A stretch of 64,000 bases of DNA from Holophagaceae bacterium (GCA_016722505.1 JADKJH010000004.1:186001-250000), one strand, 5' to 3'. Positions 1 to 9,480 are shown, numbered from the stretch's first letter. The notes: generated from the sequence alone by a model not told the origin. Translations and numbers: made by a program.

Positions 1-826
1 CCACCGCGCCGTATTCGTCCAATAGGACACGCAACCGTTTCAGGAATGGGAGCGTTTCTGGTTGGGACTTGTCGTGCTTGTGGATCTGGAATCCATAGGG
101 GTTCCCTGGGCGCACCGTGGACAACTGCGAATCCTTCAGCTTGGCTGGAGGGTTGTTCCGCAAACGAAGATCGTGGAAGTAGAAATTGCATGCATCGAAG
201 CGGAATCCGTCCACACCCCGTTCCAGCCAGAACCGGGATTCTTCGAGAAGCTGGTCCTGGGCGGGCTGGTGGTGGAAATTGAGGTCGGGTTGCGAGGTGA
301 GGAAATTGTGGAGGTAATACTGCCGGCGTCGGGAATCCCAAGCCCAGGCCGAGCCCCCGAAGACCGACTGCCAATTGTTGGGAGGCGTTCCATCGGGGCG
401 AGGATCAGCCCAGATGTACCAATCGGCCTTCTCGCCCTCTCGGCTGCTCCTGCTCTCCTTGAACCAAGGGTGCTGGTCGGATGTGTGCGACAGCACTTGG
501 TCAATCAACACCTTCAGGCCAAGCTGGTGGGCCTTCTCTACGAGTTGATCAAAATCCGCGAGGGTTCCGAAAATGGGATCCACATTGCGAAAGTCTGAAA
601 CGTCGTAACCAAAATCTTTCATGGGGGACGTGAAAAATGGGGAAATCCAAATCGCGTCGACCCCAAGGTCGGCTATGTAAGGCAATCGAGTGGTGATTCC
701 GGGCAGATCACCCACGCCGTCGCCGTTGGTGTCTTGAAAGCTCCTGGGATAAATCTGGTATATCGCTGCCCCGCGCCACCAATCGGGGTTGCTATGCCAG
801 GGATGGACCTGAATTTGCTGATTCAT
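1..826 (-). CDS. GH13 alpha-glucosidase / oligo-1,6-glucosidase, C-terminus cut off by window edge
   Basis: Reading the minus strand from the ATG at 826 gives about 275 residues of a family GH13 enzyme before the window ends. Early residues WWRGAAIYQIYPRSF and GDGVGDLPGI are typical of the oligo-1,6-glucosidase/alpha-glucosidase branch. Region I appears as DQVLSH (Asp about 109), the QPDLN block follows, and region II GFRFD places the catalytic nucleophile at about Asp211. The acid/base Glu lies beyond the edge. There is no signal peptide, so it probably acts in the cytoplasm on maltooligosaccharides or isomaltooligosaccharides. It diverges from glucokinase across a spacer holding two LacI-type operators, which suggests control by the regulator at 2217. 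Exact substrate cannot be told. Confidence 0.9.
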   Translation of the reverse strand, partial: MNQQIQVHPWHSNPDWWRGAAIYQIYPRSFQDTNGDGVGDLPGITTRLPYIADLGVDAIWISPFFTSPMKDFGYDVSDFRNVDPIFGTLADFDQLVEKAHQLGLKVLIDQVLSHTSDQHPWFKESRSSREGEKADWYIWADPRPDGTPPNNWQSVFGGSAWAWDSRRRQYYLHNFLTSQPDLNFHHQPAQDQLLEESRFWLERGVDGFRFDACNFYFHDLRLRNNPPAKLKDSQLSTVRPGNPYGFQIHKHDKSQPETLPFLKRLRVLLDEYGAV

Positions 827-925
827 AGGATCTCGTTCATTTCCAAGGGATTTATCATGGCTTTTTACAAGTAAATTCTTCAGGAAGGATTCGGGGGTTG
901 TGACTGATCAGCGAGTTGGACATGG

Positions 926-941
926 TTGTAACCGGTTACAA
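926..941. promoter_or_regulatory. LacI-family operator 1 (perfect 16-bp palindrome)
   Basis: TTGTAACCGGTTACAA is a perfect palindrome with the central CG typical of LacI/GalR operators. It lies between the divergent GH13 and glucokinase genes, 100 bp from the GH13 start. The LacI-type protein encoded at 2217 is the obvious candidate ligand (inference). Confidence 0.75.
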
Positions 942-1007
942 TGGTTGGAAAGAAAAAACCCGAGCATGGAGCCTCAGTCGTGCATCGTGGAAGCACACAC
1001 CGGGGAA

Positions 1008-1023
1008 ATGAAACCGGTTACAG
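1008..1023. promoter_or_regulatory. LacI-family operator 2 (imperfect copy)
   Basis: ATGAAACCGGTTACAG matches operator 1 at 13 of 16 positions, keeping the ACCGGTTACA core. Centres of the two sites are 82 bp apart, about eight helical turns, which would allow looping. It sits just upstream of a candidate -35 box of the glucokinase promoter. Confidence 0.65.
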
Positions 1024-1047
1024 GAAAGACACGCAATGGTTCAACCT

Positions 1048-1076
1048 TTGACACAATCCTGTCAACCAAGAATTTT
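1048..1076 (+). promoter_or_regulatory. candidate promoter of glk-lacI
   Basis: TTGACA at 1048-1053, a 17-bp spacer, then AATTTT at 1071-1076. The -35 is perfect and the -10 is poor (3 of 6). Its position right after operator 2 and 64 bp before the glk start makes it plausible. Confidence 0.35.
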
Positions 1077-1140
1077 TGATGACTTCTTTTTCGTTGACCA
1101 GGCACTGACTTAGTTGTTTTCCTTCTCCCCTGAGATATCC

Positions 1141-2199
1141 ATGCCCCTAGAAAACCCAGAGATGGTCATCCTGGCCGCGGATGTCGGCGGCACGAACCTG
1201 AATCTTGCCCTTGCGACCATGCGGGAGGGGCGGTTCGGAATACTTCGAAAGGCCAGTTTTCCAACCAAGGTGGAGGAATCCCTGCAAGGGCCGGTCCTTC
1301 GATTCCTGGAAAACTGCGCACAGCGAGGAATCTCTGAAAAACCTGATATAGCCTGCATTTCTGGGGCCGGCCCCGTCCATGACAAGTACATTCCGCTGAC
1401 GAACGCACCTTGGGATATTGATGGCAGGGCCCTTGAACGAAAGCTTGGGATTCCTGTTCACGTGGTCAACGATTTCACCGCGGTCTGCCATGGAATCCTG
1501 CTCCTGGATCTGAAGGACGAGTCGCAATTACTGACTATTCCCCATCTGGATGCATCCGTCCCCACTGTGGATCCGCATGGAACCGCCGTCATCGTTGGGG
1601 CTGGGACGGGACTGGGCGTTGGCTATGTGGTGCGCATCGGGGATACGCCCCACGTCTTTCCCAGCGAGGGCGGGCACATTGGGCTTCCCTTGCTTGATGA
1701 GGAGACCATCGAGCTCTGGAAATACCTCCGTGCCAGCTGTCCCGCGGCGCCAGGAGCTGAATCCGCGGTATCGGGCCCGGGCATCGGGAACATATTTTCC
1801 TTCTTGGTTGATTCAGGGCGGATCGCGAAGACTTCGATCATCCATTCCATCCTCGATCTGCCTGTGGAAGAGCGTCCTGCGGCGATCGCGCAGCAGGCCA
1901 GCCTCGAGCCAACCTGCGCACGGGCGATGGGCACTTTCGTTGATCTCTATGCCCGCGTCTGCGCGGATCTCTGTGCGGTCTTCATGCCTCGGGGCGGACT
2001 TTTCCTTTCGGGGGGGATCGCACCAAAAAACGAGCAGCATTTCCTTGCCGGAGAGCGATTCATGAAGAGCTTTGAACGCAATTACCGGGACCACATCAAT
2101 GCGATCACCCGGTCAACGCCGGTGTTCATCGTGCGCGACTATTCAATCAGCCTCTATGGCGCGGCCCATGCAGGATACTGTCAAGCACGGATTGGCTGA
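1141..2199 (+). CDS. glk: glucokinase (Glk family)
   Basis: A 352-residue ATP-dependent glucokinase converting glucose to glucose 6-phosphate in the cytoplasm. The phosphate-binding loop DVGGTN is at residues 14-19, NDFTA supplies the sugar-site Asp, GAGTGLG is the second phosphate loop, and SEGGHIGL matches the EGGH motif of the E. coli Glk family rather than the ROK family. The ATG at 1141 is preferred over an in-frame TTG at 1114 because the fold begins directly after it; neither has a strong ribosome site. It would process glucose released by the divergent GH13 enzyme. The lacI-type gene follows after 17 bp, so the two are probably co-transcribed. Confidence 0.9.
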   Translation: MPLENPEMVILAADVGGTNLNLALATMREGRFGILRKASFPTKVEESLQGPVLRFLENCAQRGISEKPDIACISGAGPVHDKYIPLTNAPWDIDGRALERKLGIPVHVVNDFTAVCHGILLLDLKDESQLLTIPHLDASVPTVDPHGTAVIVGAGTGLGVGYVVRIGDTPHVFPSEGGHIGLPLLDEETIELWKYLRASCPAAPGAESAVSGPGIGNIFSFLVDSGRIAKTSIIHSILDLPVEERPAAIAQQASLEPTCARAMGTFVDLYARVCADLCAVFMPRGGLFLSGGIAPKNEQHFLAGERFMKSFERNYRDHINAITRSTPVFIVRDYSISLYGAAHAGYCQARIG

Positions 2200-2216
2200 G
2201 GGGAACGAAGACGACC

Positions 2217-3185
2217 ATGAAGATAACCATCGGGGAAATCGCCCTCCAATCCGGCGTGTCGAAGGGAACAGTCAGCCGGGTCATCAATAACAAGCCGACC
2301 GTGGCGAAGAAGACCCGGCACACTGTGCTGGCGGTCATGAAACGGCTTGGGTACGTGCCGGATCCCGTGGCACGCGAATTATCCATGCGGACCAAACACA
2401 CCCTCGGCATCTGGGTAGGCGCGGGCGAGAACAAATTGTCGCCCTACTTCAACCTGATCTGGAGGGCGCTGCTGCGCGAAATCCAGGTCCGCGCCACCCA
2501 ATTCATCGAATTGCCGATGGATATTTCACCGGTCAGCCAGCGCATGGATGCTGTCCTGATGTTCCACTGCACCGAGATTGACCAGCGGCTCGCATCCCTC
2601 GCCGCCCGAGGCGTACCTGCGGTCCTGATCGGGCATCACCCAGGAATCTCCTGTGTTGCGCCGGATGATACTGGCGGCGGCCGGATGGCCTCGGCCCGGC
2701 TCCTGGCATTAGGCCACCGGCGGCTGCTCCACCTGACGCTTGCCGACGACCTCCAATGGGCCTGCGAACGGGCGAATGGATTCAAAGCGGAATTGGAGGA
2801 ATCAAAATTTCCCGGAATTGAATGCGTGATTGTCCGGGGCCAGGGCTCGGTGCTGGGAGGCTATCGGCTGATGCGCGATGCCTGGCGGCAAGGTTACCGC
2901 CCGACTGGAATCTTCTGCGCCACGGACGAAATGGCCGTCGGCGCGCTGGGGGCGCTTGCCGATCTTGGGGTGGCCGTGCCAGGGGAGGTCTCGGTCATCG
3001 GGTTTGATGGCTTGGTGGAGCTCTACCCTGGGCTCGCCTCGGTGGGCCAGGACATTCCTGCCATCGCCCATGAGGCAGTATCCTTGGCCCTAGCGGCCAT
3101 CGAAAAAAATACTGTCCGGCAGAAGGTGGTGCCGGTGACCCTTATTGATGGCGCTACCTTGGGCACCGCACCGACAATTCCTTGA
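2217..3185 (+). CDS. LacI-family transcriptional regulator
   Basis: 322 residues. The N-terminal helix-turn-helix (residues about 4-25, TIGEIALQSGVSKGTVSRVI) and hinge are followed by a periplasmic-binding-protein-like sensor domain ending near GFDGL and the usual C-terminal strand. GAGGGGAACGAAG upstream supplies the ribosome site. It lies directly behind glucokinase and near the GH13 gene, so it is inferred to be a local repressor of alpha-glucoside use acting at the ACCGGT palindromes at 926 and 1008. The effector is unknown; glucose, maltose or a phosphosugar are candidates. Confidence 0.88.
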   Translation: MKITIGEIALQSGVSKGTVSRVINNKPTVAKKTRHTVLAVMKRLGYVPDPVARELSMRTKHTLGIWVGAGENKLSPYFNLIWRALLREIQVRATQFIELPMDISPVSQRMDAVLMFHCTEIDQRLASLAARGVPAVLIGHHPGISCVAPDDTGGGRMASARLLALGHRRLLHLTLADDLQWACERANGFKAELEESKFPGIECVIVRGQGSVLGGYRLMRDAWRQGYRPTGIFCATDEMAVGALGALADLGVAVPGEVSVIGFDGLVELYPGLASVGQDIPAIAHEAVSLALAAIEKNTVRQKVVPVTLIDGATLGTAPTIP

Positions 3186-3212
3186 CCGAAGTCCCCAGCT
3201 CGTGAGGAAACC

Positions 3213-4373
3213 ATGAGAATCGCTGTTCCAAGGGAATGCAGGGAAAACGAGAACCGCGTCGCTCTGGACCCTGAATCCTGCAAAAAATTGATCCAGGCAG
3301 GGATCGAGATTTCCCTTGAAGCAGGCGCTGGCATGAAGGCTTTCTTTCCCGATGACGAATACCGGAAAATCGGGGCCACGATCATTCCGGATATCGCAAA
3401 CCTGCTTGGTGGCGCGGACTTCACGCTCAAGGTGAACGCACCTGGGCTACGCTCCGATGGCAGCCACGAGGCTGATTTGATGATGCAGGGATCCATGCTG
3501 CTGGCTTCGATCTTTCCCACAAGGAACCTCGATGCGGTGAAGAAACTGGCCGAACGTAAAATCACGGCCTTTTCGACCGATTGCATTCCCCGTACGACCC
3601 GGGCCCAGGCCATGGATACCCTTTCAAGCCAGGGGAACATCGTGGGCTACAAAGGGGTGCTGCTGGGTGCGGTGGAACTGCCGAAATACTTTCCGATGTT
3701 CATGACCGCCGCCGGAACCACCCTATCAGCCAAAGTCTTTGTCATCGGAGCAGGCGTCGCTGGTCTCCAAGCCATCGCCACGGCCAAGCGCTTGGGCGCC
3801 AGTGTCACGGCCACGGATGTCCGCCCGGAGGTCAAGGAGCAGATCGAATCCGTAGGCGGCAAATACATCGGCATCGAGCTGCAGCAGAACACCCAAGCCT
3901 GGGGCGGCTATGCGGCGGAATTATCGGCAGAGGACAAGGCACGGCAGGCCAAGATGCTGGCCGACCATTGCGCGCAAGTGGATGTCGTGATCACAACGGC
4001 GCTCATTGGTGGTGTCCTGGCGCCGAAGCTCCTCGATGAAAGCATCGTGAAATCCATGAAGCCAGGATCGGTGATCGTGGACCTGGGCGCGGATGGCGGA
4101 GGCAACTGCACGCTCTCCATGATTGGCGGGACCATCGAGGTGGGTGGCGTCAAGATCATTGCTCCCACCAACCTGCCAGCCAGCCTTCCACACCACGCCA
4201 GCATGCTGTTTTCCCGGAATCTGTTGAACTTCATGCTGGCGTTCTGGAAGAAAGACGAGAGCCGTTTCGACCTGGATTGGAACGACGACATCCTGAAAGG
4301 CTGTGCCGTGACCCGCGATGGCGAAATCATCCATGGCCCGACCTTGAAGGCGCTGCAGGCTATTAATCCATAG
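3213..4373 (+). CDS. pntAA: NAD(P) transhydrogenase subunit alpha, part 1 (NAD-binding)
   Basis: 386 residues corresponding to the soluble dI domain of proton-translocating transhydrogenase, which carries hydride between NADH and NADP at the inner membrane. It opens with MRIAVPRE and has a Rossmann motif GAGVAGLQAIATAKRLGA near residues 175-192 followed by TDVRPEVKEQ, and the VDVVITTALI block near residues 258-267. It stops before any membrane helix, so this is the three-gene form in which alpha is split. It starts 27 bp after the LacI gene and is followed by pntAB and pntB. The locus links sugar catabolism to NADPH supply (inference). Confidence 0.93.
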   Translation: MRIAVPRECRENENRVALDPESCKKLIQAGIEISLEAGAGMKAFFPDDEYRKIGATIIPDIANLLGGADFTLKVNAPGLRSDGSHEADLMMQGSMLLASIFPTRNLDAVKKLAERKITAFSTDCIPRTTRAQAMDTLSSQGNIVGYKGVLLGAVELPKYFPMFMTAAGTTLSAKVFVIGAGVAGLQAIATAKRLGASVTATDVRPEVKEQIESVGGKYIGIELQQNTQAWGGYAAELSAEDKARQAKMLADHCAQVDVVITTALIGGVLAPKLLDESIVKSMKPGSVIVDLGADGGGNCTLSMIGGTIEVGGVKIIAPTNLPASLPHHASMLFSRNLLNFMLAFWKKDESRFDLDWNDDILKGCAVTRDGEIIHGPTLKALQAINP

Positions 4374-4416
4374 AACCAGCTCAATGCCTGAACAATCTGG
4401 AAAGGAGAACGACCTC

Positions 4417-4782
4417 ATGCACCTTTCTGAGAACGCCGCCGCCGCCATCCAGGCGGATCCGAGCCACGCGGCAGGAGGACACGGACAGCTGGATTTCATG
4501 GGCGCCCTCTTCGTGTTCATGCTGGCAAGCTTCATCGGAGTCATGGTCATCCAGCGGGTTTCCCGCCTGCTGCATACGCCGCTCATGAGCCTGACCAATG
4601 CCATCTCCGCCATCGCGGTGGTCGGGGCAATCATCGTTTCGGCCGGGAAGGACTATCCTCCCTACATCATGGCCCTGGGGCTGGTCGCGATCATTTGCTC
4701 GACGACCAACATCGTGAGCGGCTTCCTGATCACGGATCGCATGCTGAAGATGTTCAAGAAGCAGGGCGGGGCCGGCAAATGA
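4417..4782 (+). CDS. pntAB: NAD(P) transhydrogenase subunit alpha, part 2 (membrane)
   Basis: 121 residues with three predicted membrane helices (about residues 28-48, 58-78 and 85-107), matching the membrane part of the alpha subunit. The ATG at 4417 is chosen over the upstream in-frame ATG at 4384 because AAAGGAG ends 9 bases before it. The stop overlaps the pntB start as ATGA, so translation is probably coupled. Confidence 0.9.
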   Translation: MHLSENAAAAIQADPSHAAGGHGQLDFMGALFVFMLASFIGVMVIQRVSRLLHTPLMSLTNAISAIAVVGAIIVSAGKDYPPYIMALGLVAIICSTTNIVSGFLITDRMLKMFKKQGGAGK

Positions 4783-6200
4783 GCGCCGAAAACCTCGTCC
4801 AGCTTCTGTACCTCATCTCGACAGCCCTCTTCATCATGTCGCTCAAGTGGATGAGCGACCCTGCCACCGCGCGCAAAGGGGTCTTTTCCGGCGTGGCGGC
4901 GATGTTGCTTGCGGTCGCGGGCACCTTGGCTGGCGTTGCCACCACGGGCGGGACGCACTACTGGTGGATCCTTGGCGCCTTCGCAATCGGCTCCGCCATC
5001 GGCTATCCGCTTGCCCAAGTTCCGTTGACCGCTGTCCCGCAACGGACCGCGCTTTCCCATGCTTTCGGCGGTCTGGCGGCGGGCCTCGTGGGGACCGCGA
5101 AATACTTCCTGTATTTCGGCCGAGGCGACGCGCTGTCGCTCACTCCCTTCATCGTTGTGGCGCTTGTCGCAGAGATCCTGCTTGGCTTCCTGACTTTCAC
5201 GGGCTCGTTGATGGCTGCCGGAAAGCTGCAGGAAGTGAAGTGGATCCCCCAACGCCCCGTCACCTATCCACTCCAAAATGTCAGCAACATCGGCATGTTG
5301 ATCGTGGCCATCGGGATGGGAACCGCATTGGTGATGAACCCGCTGGCGGCTTGGGCGCCCTATGCCTTCTTGGGCGTCATTCTTTTATCCCTGGCCTTCG
5401 GCGTCCTCATGATCCTCCCCATCGGCGGCGCGGACATGCCGACGGTCATCTCGATCCTCAATGCCTACGCGGGCCTTTCCGCTGTGGCCATGGGTTTCGT
5501 GCTCAATAACAAACTGCTGATCACCGCAGGGGCTCTGGATGGCAGCTCCGGATTGATCCTTTCGATCATCATGTGCAAGGCCATGAACCGCTCCTTCGCG
5601 AATGTCCTGTTCGGCGCATTCGGCCAGGCTCCGCAGGCCACCGAGGCGGGAGAATCGAAAGCGTACAAAAGCGACACCACCGAGAGCGCCGCGCAGGTGC
5701 TGGAGCAGGCCAGCCTCGTGGTCATCGTCCCCGGATATGGGATGGCTGTGGCCCAGGCCCAACACAAGGTCCGCGAGCTGTATGACCTGTTGAAGAAACG
5801 CGGCATCACCGTGAAATTCGCGATCCATCCAGTCGCGGGCCGGATGCCTGGCCACATGAACGTGCTCCTGGCAGAAGCAGAGATCCCCTACGACGACCTG
5901 GTGGAGATGGATGTGATCAATGGGGACATGCCCCAGGCCGACGTTGCGCTCATCATCGGCGCGAACGATGTGGTCAATCCGGCCGCCCGCTCGGACAAAA
6001 ACAGCCCGATCTTCGGCATGCCGATCATTGATGCGGACAAGGCCAAGACCGTGTACGCGATCAAGCGTTCCAAGAACCCGGGCTTCGCGGGCATCGATAA
6101 CGAACTCTACTTTCTGGATAAGACCTTCATGCTCTTTGGCGACGCCAAATCAGTCGTGGGCGAGCTGGCGAAGCAGCTGGCGGGGGACAACGGGCATTGA
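4779..6200 (+). CDS. pntB: NAD(P) transhydrogenase subunit beta
   Basis: 473 residues: an N-terminal membrane domain of about eight or nine helices (residues 1-265) and a C-terminal NADP-binding dIII domain with VPGYGMAVAQAQ and KRSKNPGFAGIDN, both hallmarks of PntB. The true start is the ATG at 4779, overlapping the pntAB stop by four bases; an upstream start would run through pntAB. It is the last gene of the pnt operon. The 105 bases downstream show no clear terminator. Confidence 0.93.
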   Translation: MSAENLVQLLYLISTALFIMSLKWMSDPATARKGVFSGVAAMLLAVAGTLAGVATTGGTHYWWILGAFAIGSAIGYPLAQVPLTAVPQRTALSHAFGGLAAGLVGTAKYFLYFGRGDALSLTPFIVVALVAEILLGFLTFTGSLMAAGKLQEVKWIPQRPVTYPLQNVSNIGMLIVAIGMGTALVMNPLAAWAPYAFLGVILLSLAFGVLMILPIGGADMPTVISILNAYAGLSAVAMGFVLNNKLLITAGALDGSSGLILSIIMCKAMNRSFANVLFGAFGQAPQATEAGESKAYKSDTTESAAQVLEQASLVVIVPGYGMAVAQAQHKVRELYDLLKKRGITVKFAIHPVAGRMPGHMNVLLAEAEIPYDDLVEMDVINGDMPQADVALIIGANDVVNPAARSDKNSPIFGMPIIDADKAKTVYAIKRSKNPGFAGIDNELYFLDKTFMLFGDAKSVVGELAKQLAGDNGH

Positions 6201-6305
6201 GCTTCGAGGCCTGGGCTTGGGAGAAGATGTAACCGCTAAAGACGCCAATTTACGCGAAAAGGTACAAAACCTTAGCCCAATCGAAAATCTTTGGCTCACG
6301 GCCCC

Positions 6306-6740
6306 TCAAAGCACCCCGGTGATGTAGTGCTCCAGCTGGGAGATGGTGAATTCCTGTTCGGAAATCTTGGCCTTTACTACATCGCCGAGGGAAATCACGC
6401 CCACGACCTGGTCCCCTTCGATGACGGGAAGGTGGCGGATATGCTTATTGGTCATGAGCGCCATGCATTCCTCGATGCTCTGCTCGGGCCGGACGCAAAC
6501 GACTTTCGAAGTCATGATCTCCTTTACGGGAATGTCCTTTGAGGATTTTCCTTCCAACACCACCTTGCGTGCATAATCCCGCTCTGAGAAGATCCCAGCC
6601 AAGCCACCTTCCTCCATGACCAGGACCGCGCCGATATTCTGTTTGGCCATGAGTTCCAATGCTTTGAATACGGTGGCTCCTGGAGTTACAGACCAGAAAT
6701 CCGGACCCTTTTCCCGAAGGACTTGATCAACACGTTTCAT
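6306..6740 (-). CDS. CBS-domain pair protein
   Basis: 144 residues made almost wholly of two CBS motifs: residues about 15-65 (ATVFKALELMAKQNIGAVLV ... GIFSERDYARK) and 78-135 (VRPEQSIEECMALMTNKHIR ... GVISLGDVVK). Stand-alone CBS pairs bind adenine nucleotides and often act as energy sensors or partner regulators. There is no membrane segment or catalytic domain. It is transcribed convergently with pntB and divergently from the helicase. The partner is not apparent. Confidence 0.88.
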   Translation of the reverse strand: MKRVDQVLREKGPDFWSVTPGATVFKALELMAKQNIGAVLVMEEGGLAGIFSERDYARKVVLEGKSSKDIPVKEIMTSKVVCVRPEQSIEECMALMTNKHIRHLPVIEGDQVVGVISLGDVVKAKISEQEFTISQLEHYITGVL

Positions 6741-6820
6741 GGTTGGCCCCCTGTCTCAAATGTGTTGTAGAAAGTTGATACCGGATACTACTCCGAATGG
6801 ATCTAGATTACTGAAATGAG

Positions 6821-9375
6821 ATGCCGTTGAAACTACAAGATCTTCTTCCTCGGGACGGCGGCACCGGCAGCGATGCGCTGCTGGAAGGATTCCTGAGCTA
6901 TGCCGGGCACCGGGGGCTCAATCTCTACCCCGCCCAGGAGCTGGCCATTCTGGAGATTTTCGAGGGGAAGAACCTTATCCTGAACACTCCCACTGGTTCG
7001 GGAAAATCCTTGGTGGCGACAGCGCTCCATTTTATGAGTCTGGCGCAGGGCCGGCGCTCGGTTTATACCTGCCCCATCAAGGCGCTGGTGAACGAGAAAT
7101 GGATGGCGCTCTGCCGGGAATTCGGAGCTGAAAATGTCGGCTTGAGCACCGGCGACGCTACCGTCAACCGCGACGCGCCGATCCTATGCTGCACCGCGGA
7201 AATCTTGGCCAACATGGCGCTTTCGGAAGGCGAGGAGGCCTTCGCCCACGATGTGGTGATGGATGAATTCCATTACTACTCGGATCGCGAGCGTGGCGTC
7301 GCCTGGCAGGTGCCGCTCTTGATTCTTAAGAAAACCCGGTTTCTGTTGATGAGCGCCACGTTGGGTGACACCAGTTTTTTCGAGGGGGAGTTGACGCGCC
7401 TCACCGGGCTGCCCACGGCAACTGTGAAATCCACGGACCGCCCAGTTCCGCTTGGCTTCACTTACGCCGAAACACCGCTTTCCTTCACGCTGGAGAAGTT
7501 GGTGGAGAGCGGAAAGGCACCGGTGTACGTGGTCCATTTCACCCAGGCCGATGCCGCTGCCAGCGCCCAGGATTTCACCAGCCTGAATGTCTGCACCCGG
7601 GAAGAAAAGACCGCCATTGCAGCCGAAATCGACGACTTCAAGTTCAACAGCCCTTATGGCCCCGATATGAAGCGCTGGTTGCGCCAGGGCATTGGCCTGC
7701 ATCATGCGGGGCTGTTGCCCAAGTACCGGCTCCTGGTGGAGCGGTTGGCGCAAAAAGGGTTGCTCAAGATCATCTGCGGGACCGATACCTTGGGCGTGGG
7801 CATCAACGTGCCCATCCGCACGGTGCTTTTCACCAAGCTCTGCAAATACAACGGCGAAAAGACCGGCATCCTGAGCGCGCGGGATTTTCATCAGATCGGG
7901 GGCGGGCCGGCCGTAAAGGTTTCGACGATGTGGGCTACGTGGTGGCCCAGGCGCCGGAGCATGTGATCGAGAACATGCGGTTGTCCCAGAAACCCGGCAA
8001 GAAATTCGTCAAGCGCCAGGCTCCGGACCGCAACTACGCCCACTGGGACGAAGACACGTTCAAGCGCCTGATCGTCGCCCAGCCCGAGCGGCTGGGCTCA
8101 CGCTTCCAGGTGTCCCACGCCATGCTGCTGAACGTGCTCAGCCGCAAGAGCGACGGATGCTCGGCCATGCGCCAACTCCTTCGCGACTGCCATGAAACGG
8201 ATCGCCAGAAGGATGCGCACCGCAAGCGGGGCTGGCAGCTCTTCAAGGCATTGGTGGCACGGCGGATCGTTGAATTCACCCCACCGGATGAATTCGGCCG
8301 TAGCCTGCGCGTGAATGTGGAATTGCAAGACGATTTTTCCATGAACCAGACGCTTTCGCTCTACTTGATGGACACGATTCCGCTGCTGGACTATGAATCT
8401 CCCGGCTATGCCTTGGACTTACTGACCCTGGTGGAGAGCATTCTGGAAGATCCGGATCAGATCCTACGCAAGCAGTTGGACCGGGTGAAGGGCAGAGCCA
8501 TCGCCGAGATGAAGATGGCGGGCATCGAGTATGAGCAGCGCATGGCGGAGTTGGAGAAACTGGAATATCCCAAACCTCTGCGCGAATTCATCTACAGCAC
8601 TTTCAACGAATTCGCGGACAAGCACCCTTGGGTGGGACAGGAGAACATCCGCCCAAAATCCATCGCCAGGGAGATGTTCGAAAGCTACCTGAGCTTTGGC
8701 GATTACGTGCGCACCTACGACCTCCAACGCGTCGAGGGCCTGTTGCTGCGCCATATCAACAGCACCTTCAAGGTGCTGGCTCAGACTGTGCCCGATGGTC
8801 TCAAGACCGACGAGCTATGGGAGATGCAAGCCTATCTCGCCGCCATGCTCCGGCAAGTGGATTCCAGCTTGCTGGATGCTTGGGAAAAAATGCAGAACCC
8901 AGATTACGTGCGGGTTGAAGAGACCCTGGCCGTGCCTGGCGCCGAGGAAACCGCCAAGGATGTCACCCGCGACCGCAAGAGCTTCCACGCAGCCATCCGG
9001 ACGCGGATCTTTGCCTTCCTGCATTACCTGTCCTCGGATGACTGGGAGGAGGCTCTGCAAGGCCTGGAAGAAGCTGCCAAGGCTCCACCGGTTGATGGCG
9101 AGGGACAACCCTGGACACCCGAGCGGCTGAAAACGCGGATGGCAGCCTACTTGGCCGCCCACCAAGGCCCGCGTCTCGATCCAGAGGGCCGTAATGCCCG
9201 CCACACCTATATCCAGCCCAAGGCCGAAGATCCGGCGATGCTTCAAGTCCAGCAGATGCTCGTGGATGGCAACGAGGATAACGATTGGGTGGTCGAATTC
9301 GAAGTGGATTTGAAAGCGTCCAAGGAAGCAGGCCAGCCAGTGATGGGTTTGGTGCGTTTCGGGGAGTACCGGTAG
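6821..9375 (+). CDS. SF2 DEAD/DEAH-box helicase with DUF3516-type C-terminus, interrupted by a frameshift
   Basis: Read as one gene with one base restored, this encodes about 851 residues. Walker A NTPTGSGKS lies near residues 55-63, the Walker B box reads DEFH near 148-151 and motif III SATL follows. After SARDFHQIGG the frame breaks at 7903/7904. Adding one C there restores RAGRKGFDDVGYVVAQ, the normal motif VI arginine-finger region, and the second frame then runs on to 9375. The C-terminal 450 residues resemble DUF3516 helicases of the Ski2/RecG-like group found in actinobacteria and acidobacteria. Unrepaired, the first part ends at 7966 without motif VI and would be inactive. A terminator follows at 9413. 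Confidence 0.82.
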
Positions 9376-9412
9376 CGCAGGGTATCAATTGATCGATGGA
9401 TCGATTGGTTGA

Positions 9413-9436
9413 GTGATCCAGTGCTGGATCACTTTT
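9413..9436 (+). terminator. Rho-independent terminator after the helicase gene
   Basis: GTGATCCAG and CTGGATCAC form a perfect 9-bp inverted repeat separated by TG (in practice an 8-bp stem with a four-base loop), followed by TTTT. It lies 37 bp past the helicase stop. Confidence 0.65.
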
Positions 9437-9453
9437 GCCCCAAAGCACACGAA

Positions 9454-9480
9454 CTTGAACCCAACTTGTTGGCCCGTCCT
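9454..9480 (+). promoter_or_regulatory. candidate sigma-32 heat-shock promoter of hsp20
   Basis: CTTGAA at 9454-9459, a 13-bp spacer and CCCGTCCT at 9473-9480 resemble the sigma-32 consensus CTTGAAA-N13-15-CCCATNT. If used, it leaves an untranslated leader of about 280 nt before the Hsp20 start. Confidence 0.4.

Noticed and set aside
62..598. Plus-strand frames inside the first kilobase
   Set aside because: The minus strand encodes a clear GH13 enzyme with catalytic Asp and conserved regions; the plus-strand frames are mirrors.
1114..1140. TTG at 1114 as the glucokinase start
   Set aside because: The nine added residues are not part of the family fold, and no better ribosome site precedes the TTG than the ATG at 1141.
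6821..9375. Two separate helicase genes (6821-7966 and 7930-9375)
   Set aside because: The break falls inside motif VI and one added base restores a perfect motif and a single continuous protein of family length.
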